A model generated the notes under the pieces. The model did not search any database. It worked only from the letters and a program-made list of their open reading frames with translations, and was not told where the DNA came from. Source: Rhodospirillales bacterium (GTDB lineage Bacteria; Pseudomonadota; Alphaproteobacteria; Reyranellales; Reyranellaceae). Taken from it: a stretch of 37,775 bases of DNA. Positions within the stretch are counted from its first letter, which is position 1, and each line of letters starts with the position of its first letter. A program made the translations under genes and the position numbers. This document shows positions 33,631-37,775 of this stretch, piece by piece. Location: assembly GCA_947469635.1 (NCBI GenBank), contig CANIRG010000007.1:1-37775 (forward strand), in the 5' to 3' direction.

Positions 33631-35858
33631 TCGCGCGCCAACGCCGCGGCCGCCGCAGCCGAGGCGTCGAGCACCTGGTCGTCGTCCATCACGACGGTGA
33701 CCTTGCGCAGCCGGCCGGTGAAGGTGAAGGGCGCCTCGTAATGCGAGACAGGGCTGCTGCGGTCGCGGCCGATGTCGAGGCCCGACCAGGAGATGAAGCT
33801 CACGAAGCCGAGCTGGGTCTCGAAGCCGCCGGCCGGCTCGCCGTCGATCAGCAGCGTGGCGACGTTGGTGCCCTTGTTGCGCCGCATGCGCAGGCCGAGG
33901 CGCCGGTCGCCCGCGGGCACGGGGCGGTCGGACACGGCGATGTGGTGGGCGCCGCCGACATTCATGTCGTAGGTCAGGCGATTGTCCTTGATGTAGAGCG
34001 CGTAGCCGCAGGTCATGTCGCCATGGGCGATCAGCACGCCTTCGGTGGTGGCGCCGTCGATATGGGCGTCGGCTTCGATCGTGTAGGTGCGGCTCCTGAC
34101 GTCGGGCGCGACGTCGGTCGGCACATGGCCCATGCCGGCATGGAAGACGAAGCGCTTGCGCGGCCCGTGGAAGCGCCGGGCATTGTCGCCGAAGCGATGC
34201 TGGAAGCGGTCGTCGAGGGGCAGCACCTTGTGCGCCTCGGCCTGACGCCACCATTCCTCGGCCATGGACTTCAGCCGCTCGGGCTCGCGTTCGGCCAGAT
34301 CGTCGGTCTCGCTGAAATCCCGGTCGAGATGGAACAGCTCCCATTTGTCCTTGGCGAAGTCGCTGCCGGGGGGATGGAACGACACCGCTTTCCAGCCGTC
34401 CTGCCACAGGCCGCGATGGCCGAACATCTCGAAATACTGCGGCTTGGATTTCGCCGGCACCGTCGCATCGCCAAGGCTGGCGGCGAAGCTCGTACCCTCG
34501 ATCGGCATCTGCGCCACGCCATTGATGGTAGGGGGCGGCGTCGCGCCCACGATATCCATGAGCGTCGGCACGAGATCGCTGGCGTGGCAGAACTGGTGCC
34601 GCAACTCGCCCTGGGCAGGAATGCCCCTGGGCCAGGACATCACCAGCGGATCGCGGATGCCACCGCCATGGGTGTTCTGCTTGTAGCGCCGCAGCGGCGT
34701 GTTGGCTGCCATCGCCCAGCCGAGCGGAAAGTTGGAATGGGTGTCGGGTCCGCCGATATCGTCGATCCGCGCAATCTTCTCGTCGAGCGGTTCGCGGCGA
34801 AGATTGTACGGCCCCATGGCGTTGACCATGCCGAGCGGGCCGCCCTCCTGGCTGGCGCCGTTGTCGGACATCACCACGATCAGCGTGTCATCGCGCTGGC
34901 CGGAGTCATCGAGGAACTTCACGATCCGCGCCAGATGCTGGTCGGCATGTTCCAGCATCGCGGCATAGGCCGCCTGCAGCCGCGTATAGAGCCGCCTCTC
35001 TGCTTCAGGCACGTCCGCCCACGGCTTCACGATATCGTTGCGCGGCGGCATTCGCGTCCCCGGCGGCACGATGCCCGCCGCCTTCTGGCGCGCCATACGC
35101 TGCTCGCGCTCATCGTCCCAGCCATTGGCGAAGACCGCGTCGTACTTGCGGATGAGGTCGAACGGCGCCTGGTGCGGGGCGTGGCAGGCGCCGAGAGCCA
35201 ACCACATCAGCCAGGGCTTCTGCGGGTCATCACCGACGTGATCCGCGAGATAGCGGATGCCCTGGTCGACCAGATCGGCCGTGAGATGATAGCCGGTGGC
35301 GAAGGTGCCGGGCGGATCGACCGGCGTGTTGTCGCGCACCAGCTCGGGCGCATACTGGTCGGTCTCGGCATCCATGAAGCCGTAGAAGCGGTCGAAGCCG
35401 CGGCCGAGCGGCCAGCCGTCGAACGGGCCGGTCGCGCCCGATTCGGTGAGCGGCGTCACGTGCCACTTGCCCAGCATGTAGTTGCGATAGCCGTGCGGGC
35501 GCAGCATCTCGGGCAGCGTGCCGGCCTCGCGCGCGATCTTGCCGCGATAGCCGGGAAAGCCCGAATCGAAATTGGCCAGGCAGCCGACGCCGACGGAATG
35601 GTGGTTGCGCCCGGTCAGCAGCGCGGCGCGCGTGGTCGAGCACATCGCCGTGGTGTGGAAGCCGGTGTAGCGCAGGCCGCCGGCGGCGAGAGCGTCGATG
35701 GTCGGCGTGGAGATGGGCGAGCCGTAGCAGCCGAAGTCGGAGAAGCCGACATCGTCGAACAGCACGACCAGGATGTTGGGCGCCCCCTTCGGCCGTTGGG
35801 GTGCGTCGGGCCAATACGGCTGGGACTCGCCCACCGTCCTGCCGATCCTGGCCGTCAT
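33627..35858 (-). CDS. Type I arylsulfatase-like sulfatase
   Basis: Hydrolyses a sulfate ester. The 743-residue protein has metal ligands Asp35-Asp36 (LFDDVGFSDFG) and the formylglycine site Cys73-Ser-Thr-Thr-Arg77 followed by AALLTGRNHH, in which Thr replaces the usual Pro or Ala of C-x-P/A-x-R. A mid-protein MSDNGAS supplies further metal ligands, and a C-terminal jelly-roll-like region (about 560-740) is present, as in large AtsA-type enzymes. There is no signal peptide, so a cytosolic location is likely. The start at 35858 was chosen for an AGAGGAAG just upstream; two in-frame upstream ATGs exist. The activating enzyme is not in the window. Confidence 0.9.
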   Translation of the reverse strand: MTARIGRTVGESQPYWPDAPQRPKGAPNILVVLFDDVGFSDFGCYGSPISTPTIDALAAGGLRYTGFHTTAMCSTTRAALLTGRNHHSVGVGCLANFDSGFPGYRGKIAREAGTLPEMLRPHGYRNYMLGKWHVTPLTESGATGPFDGWPLGRGFDRFYGFMDAETDQYAPELVRDNTPVDPPGTFATGYHLTADLVDQGIRYLADHVGDDPQKPWLMWLALGACHAPHQAPFDLIRKYDAVFANGWDDEREQRMARQKAAGIVPPGTRMPPRNDIVKPWADVPEAERRLYTRLQAAYAAMLEHADQHLARIVKFLDDSGQRDDTLIVVMSDNGASQEGGPLGMVNAMGPYNLRREPLDEKIARIDDIGGPDTHSNFPLGWAMAANTPLRRYKQNTHGGGIRDPLVMSWPRGIPAQGELRHQFCHASDLVPTLMDIVGATPPPTINGVAQMPIEGTSFAASLGDATVPAKSKPQYFEMFGHRGLWQDGWKAVSFHPPGSDFAKDKWELFHLDRDFSETDDLAEREPERLKSMAEEWWRQAEAHKVLPLDDRFQHRFGDNARRFHGPRKRFVFHAGMGHVPTDVAPDVRSRTYTIEADAHIDGATTEGVLIAHGDMTCGYALYIKDNRLTYDMNVGGAHHIAVSDRPVPAGDRRLGLRMRRNKGTNVATLLIDGEPAGGFETQLGFVSFISWSGLDIGRDRSSPVSHYEAPFTFTGRLRKVTVVMDDDQVLDASAAAAAALARE

Positions 35859-36124
35859 TCCGCTTCCTCTCCCGCTCGTCATTCTCTCGTCTTTCACAAG
35901 AATGCTATCGCATTCGCACATCTCGTTCAGAGAAAAGCAGCTTTCTTCCCTGCGCGAAGCGCGGGGAGGTGCCCTCGTCTTGCGAGGGCGGAGGGGTCAG
36001 AGGCTCGATTTGGCGCTCCTGACCCCTCCGTCGGCGTATGACGCCGACACCTCCCCTTCGCGGATTCCGCGAAGGGGAGGGGCTCTGACCTTGTCGCTCC
36101 TTATGCCACACGCTAGGGAAAGTC
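35859..36124. other. Divergent 266-bp intergenic region with hairpin array
   Basis: This is the longest gap in the window. It must contain start signals for the sulfatase operon (minus) and the alpha/beta hydrolase gene (plus), yet much of it is repeat. About 45 bp next to the sulfatase start and about 45 bp next to the hydrolase start are outside the hairpins. No clear -35/-10 pair was identified. Confidence 0.6.
35905..36080. repeat. Mosaic palindromic repeat with four strong hairpins
   Basis: It starts with two modules (35905-35925 and 35928-35956) that recur in reversed order at 37611-37666. Four consecutive hairpins follow: GCCCTCG/CGAGGGC (35971-35989), a 12-bp perfect stem CGGAGGGGTCAG (35989-36000) with its complement at 36019-36030, an 8-bp stem GTCGGCGT/ACGCCGAC (36030-36048), and a 14-bp perfect stem CCTCCCCTTCGCGG (36050-36063) with complement at 36067-36080 and a 3-base loop. 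Adjacent stems share end bases. Confidence 0.8.
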
Positions 36125-36889
36125 ATGGCTCAGTTCACCTCCGACGGGCTCACGCTCGCCTTCGATGAATTCGGTCCGGCCGATGCGCGCAAGGCGATCG
36201 TGCTGGTGCATGGCTTCTCGTCGAACAAGTACGAGAACTGGAAACGCATGGGCTGGTACGACGCCATCGCCGGCAAGGGGATGCGCGGCCTGGCGCTCGA
36301 CTGCCGCGGCCATGGCGCCAGCGACAAGCCGCATGATCCCGCACGCTACGACCGCACAGCGATGGCACGCGATGTCTTTGCCCTCATGGACGATGCCGGG
36401 ATCGAGCGCGCCCACCTCCTGGGCTTCTCCATGGGTGCACATATCGCGCTGACCGCGACGATGACCGAGGGCAGCCGCATCGACCATCTCGTGGTCGCGG
36501 GCGTCGGCGGCAGGATCTTCGATCCGCCGAGTGATCCCGACGGCATGGCCAAGGCGATGGAAGCCGCCACGCCCGACGACATCGCCGATCCGATGCTGAA
36601 GAGCTTCCGGCATTTCGCCGACGAGCAGAAGGAGGACCGGTTGGCGCTGGCCGCCTGCTCCCGCGGGCCGCGCCTGCCGATCACCAAGGATGCGCTGTTC
36701 GCCATCCGCCGCCCGACGCTGGTCATCGCCGGTGCCCGCGACCAGCTCGCCGGGCCGCCGCAGGGCCTCGCCTCGGCCATTGCCGGCGCCAAGGCGGTGA
36801 CGCTGCCGGGCTGCGATCATTTCTCGATGATCGCGCACGGCCTGTTCAAGGCCAGTGTCTTCGACTTCTTCGACGGCTGGCTCGAGTAG
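36125..36889 (+). CDS. Alpha/beta hydrolase
   Basis: A 254-residue cytosolic alpha/beta-fold hydrolase. The catalytic triad is visible as Ser102 in the elbow GFSMG (100-104), Asp206 (GARDQL) and His232 (GCDHFSM); the oxyanion-hole HGF is at 29-31. The cap region is short (about 130-180). Relatives include esterases, carboxyl-ester and C-C bond hydrolases, and the sequence does not choose among them. AGGGAAAG lies just before the ATG. The next gene begins one base after its stop (TAGAGTG), so the two are probably coupled. Confidence 0.88.
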   Translation: MAQFTSDGLTLAFDEFGPADARKAIVLVHGFSSNKYENWKRMGWYDAIAGKGMRGLALDCRGHGASDKPHDPARYDRTAMARDVFALMDDAGIERAHLLGFSMGAHIALTATMTEGSRIDHLVVAGVGGRIFDPPSDPDGMAKAMEAATPDDIADPMLKSFRHFADEQKEDRLALAACSRGPRLPITKDALFAIRRPTLVIAGARDQLAGPPQGLASAIAGAKAVTLPGCDHFSMIAHGLFKASVFDFFDGWLE

Positions 36890-36890
36890 A

Positions 36891-37607
36891 GTGGCCAAGG
36901 TCTCGTTCAAGTCGATCCGCGAGCGCGCGGAGAAGCGCAAGGGCGGCCCGAAGGTGGTCGCAAGCCTGCTGCCGAAGAAACCGAACAACAAGGCATTGGC
37001 CAAGGTGCCGGACGACCGCGTGCTGTCCGACATGGCGGCGCGCGTCTTCTCGGCCGGCTTCGTCTGGAGCGTGATCGACCAGAAATGGCCGGCCTTCGAG
37101 GAGGCCTTCCTCGGCTTCAATCCCAAGCGGCTTTTGTTCCAGCCCGCCGAGTTCTGGGAAAAGCTCACCTCGGACAAGCGCATCGTGCGCCATCCCCAGA
37201 AGATCAAATCGGTGCGCGACAACGCCAGGTTCGTGACCGAGATCGCGGCCGAACACGGCAGCTTCGGCAAGTTCCTCGCCGCCTGGCCCGCCGACGATCA
37301 GGTCGGGCTGATGGAGCTTTTGGGCAAGCGCGGCGTGCGGCTGGGCGGCTTCAGCGGGCAGTATTTCCTGCGCTTCCTGGGCTGGGACGCCTTCGTGCTG
37401 TCAGGCGACGTCCTGCTTTGCCTGCGCGACTCGGGTGTAGCGATCGGCACCGGAACCTCGAAGAAGGACCTGCGGGCGGTGCAGACGCAATTCAACGCCT
37501 GGGCGGAGGAAAGCGGCCTGCCCATCGCCCACATCTCGCGCATCTGCGCGCTCTCGATCGGCGAGAACCGCGACGTCGCGCGCCTGAAGGAAACCATGCA
37601 GCTTTGA
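36891..37607 (+). CDS. Tag-like DNA-3-methyladenine glycosylase I family protein, divergent
   Basis: A 238-residue protein whose central part resembles the HhH-GPD glycosylase Tag: MAARVFSAGFVWSVIDQKWP near residue 45, AFLGFNPKRL after it, IKSVRDNARFVTEI near 105, and FLRFLGWDAFVLSGDV near 165. The Glu that contacts adenine in E. coli Tag (in LxxEGxQAGLSW) is replaced here by Arg, and the N-terminal zinc ligands are absent. A basic N-terminal extension (KSIRERAEKRKGG) precedes the domain. The GTG start one base after the hydrolase stop was preferred over in-frame ATGs inside that gene. DNA repair activity is uncertain. Confidence 0.75.
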   Translation: MAKVSFKSIRERAEKRKGGPKVVASLLPKKPNNKALAKVPDDRVLSDMAARVFSAGFVWSVIDQKWPAFEEAFLGFNPKRLLFQPAEFWEKLTSDKRIVRHPQKIKSVRDNARFVTEIAAEHGSFGKFLAAWPADDQVGLMELLGKRGVRLGGFSGQYFLRFLGWDAFVLSGDVLLCLRDSGVAIGTGTSKKDLRAVQTQFNAWAEESGLPIAHISRICALSIGENRDVARLKETMQL

Positions 37608-37610
37608 GCT

Positions 37611-37666
37611 GAGAGAAAAGCAGCTTTCCTCCCCGCGCTTCGCGCCTATCGTATTCACACATCGCG
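37611..37666. repeat. Partial, rearranged copy of the 35905 repeat
   Basis: GAGAGAAAAGCAGCTTTCCT at 37611-37630 matches CAGAGAAAAGCAGCTTTCTT at 35928, and CTATCGTATTCACACATCGCG at about 37646 matches the module at 35905 with few changes. The two modules are in the opposite order. It lies directly after the Tag-like gene and before the right-edge transposase. Confidence 0.7.
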
Positions 37667-37725
37667 CTTGCGCGACGCCCTGAAGGCTGACTCCCTAATG
37701 GTGTTGGAAGCCAAGGGGGCTATCG

Positions 37726-37775
37726 ATGTCGGAGATTGGTTACTGTCTGGGGCGGTTTGGCGACCGCCGCCTTGA
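37726..37775 (+). CDS. Probable transposase, N-terminal fragment (runs off the window)
   Basis: An ATG at 37726 with AAGGGGG about six bases upstream opens a frame to the window edge encoding MSEIGYCLGRFGDRRL. The FGDRRL segment resembles the (F/L)GDxRLxxR opening of IS4/Tn5-type transposase N-terminal DNA-binding domains. Only 16 residues are visible, so the call is tentative. A different gene cannot be ruled out. Confidence 0.45.
   Translation, partial: MSEIGYCLGRFGDRRL

Noticed and set aside
35905-36080. Hairpin array considered as a CRISPR array
   Set aside because: The hairpins differ in sequence and length, with no constant repeat and no regular spacers, and no cas genes are near.

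Overview
The window is GC-rich, densely packed DNA of alphaproteobacterial character. It has many ABC importers with periplasmic binding proteins, Tat-type leaders, long co-directional operons joined by ATGA/GTGA overlaps, and a cobalt-type nitrile hydratase. A soil or water heterotroph of the Rhodospirillales/Reyranella kind would fit, but that placement is an impression from gene content, not a computed result. No rRNA, tRNA, CRISPR array or recognisable transcription factor was seen. Both window edges fall inside the first codons of probable transposase genes, so the segment is bordered by insertion sequences.

Layout. (1) 1-146: start of an IS1182-like transposase (minus strand) and its probable element end. 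(2) 251-1465: class III adenylate cyclase. (3) 1572-5816: complete carbohydrate-type ABC importer (binding protein, two permeases, MalK/UgpC-like ATPase). (4) 15626 down to 5895, minus strand: a ten-gene nucleoside salvage operon in the order BMP-family binding protein, double ATPase, two permeases, cytidine deaminase, purine nucleoside phosphorylase, thymidine phosphorylase, PhyH-like Fe(II)/2-oxoglutarate dioxygenase, adenosine deaminase, and secreted HAD 5'-nucleotidase/acid phosphatase. (5) 15704-17777, divergent from that operon: dihydropyrimidinase/hydantoinase and a small methyltransferase. (6) 21003 down to 17750: a 957-residue fusion of HcnA-, HcnB- and HcnC-like modules plus a DUF1330 protein, with a DHDPS/NAL-family lyase divergent at 21037. 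(7) 35858 down to 22064, minus strand: arylsulfatase, MFS carrier, nitrile hydratase alpha, beta and accessory protein, hot-dog thioesterase-like protein, amidase, luciferase-like monooxygenase, amidohydrolase, aspartate-dehydrogenase-like protein, M20 peptidase-like protein, polar amino acid binding protein and permease. (8) 36125-37607: alpha/beta hydrolase and a Tag-like glycosylase, then a second transposase start at the right edge.

How it works together. The nucleoside operon reads as one route: the secreted phosphatase strips nucleotides, the BMP-type ABC system imports nucleosides, and Cdd, Add, PNP and DeoA release bases and sugar phosphates. The neighbouring dihydropyrimidinase could continue pyrimidine ring breakdown. 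The unexplained member is the dioxygenase, translationally coupled on both sides to nucleoside enzymes, which makes it a candidate nucleoside- or base-modifying oxygenase. The 22-36 kb run holds a nitrile-to-amide-to-acid core (nitrile hydratase, amidase) inside a set of hydrolases and oxidoreductases whose natural substrate is unknown. The fused amine/imino-acid dehydrogenase beside a DHDPS-family lyase resembles the logic of D-hydroxyproline or opine catabolism.

Non-coding structure. Three 65-77 bp elements with an outer stem and two inner hairpins sit between genes (5821, 9841, 22787). A dense hairpin array lies at 35928-36080, with a rearranged partial copy at 37611. A GTCTCAC repeat cluster lies at 30661-30762. 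No gap without a gene exceeds 300 bases; the longest is 35859-36124.
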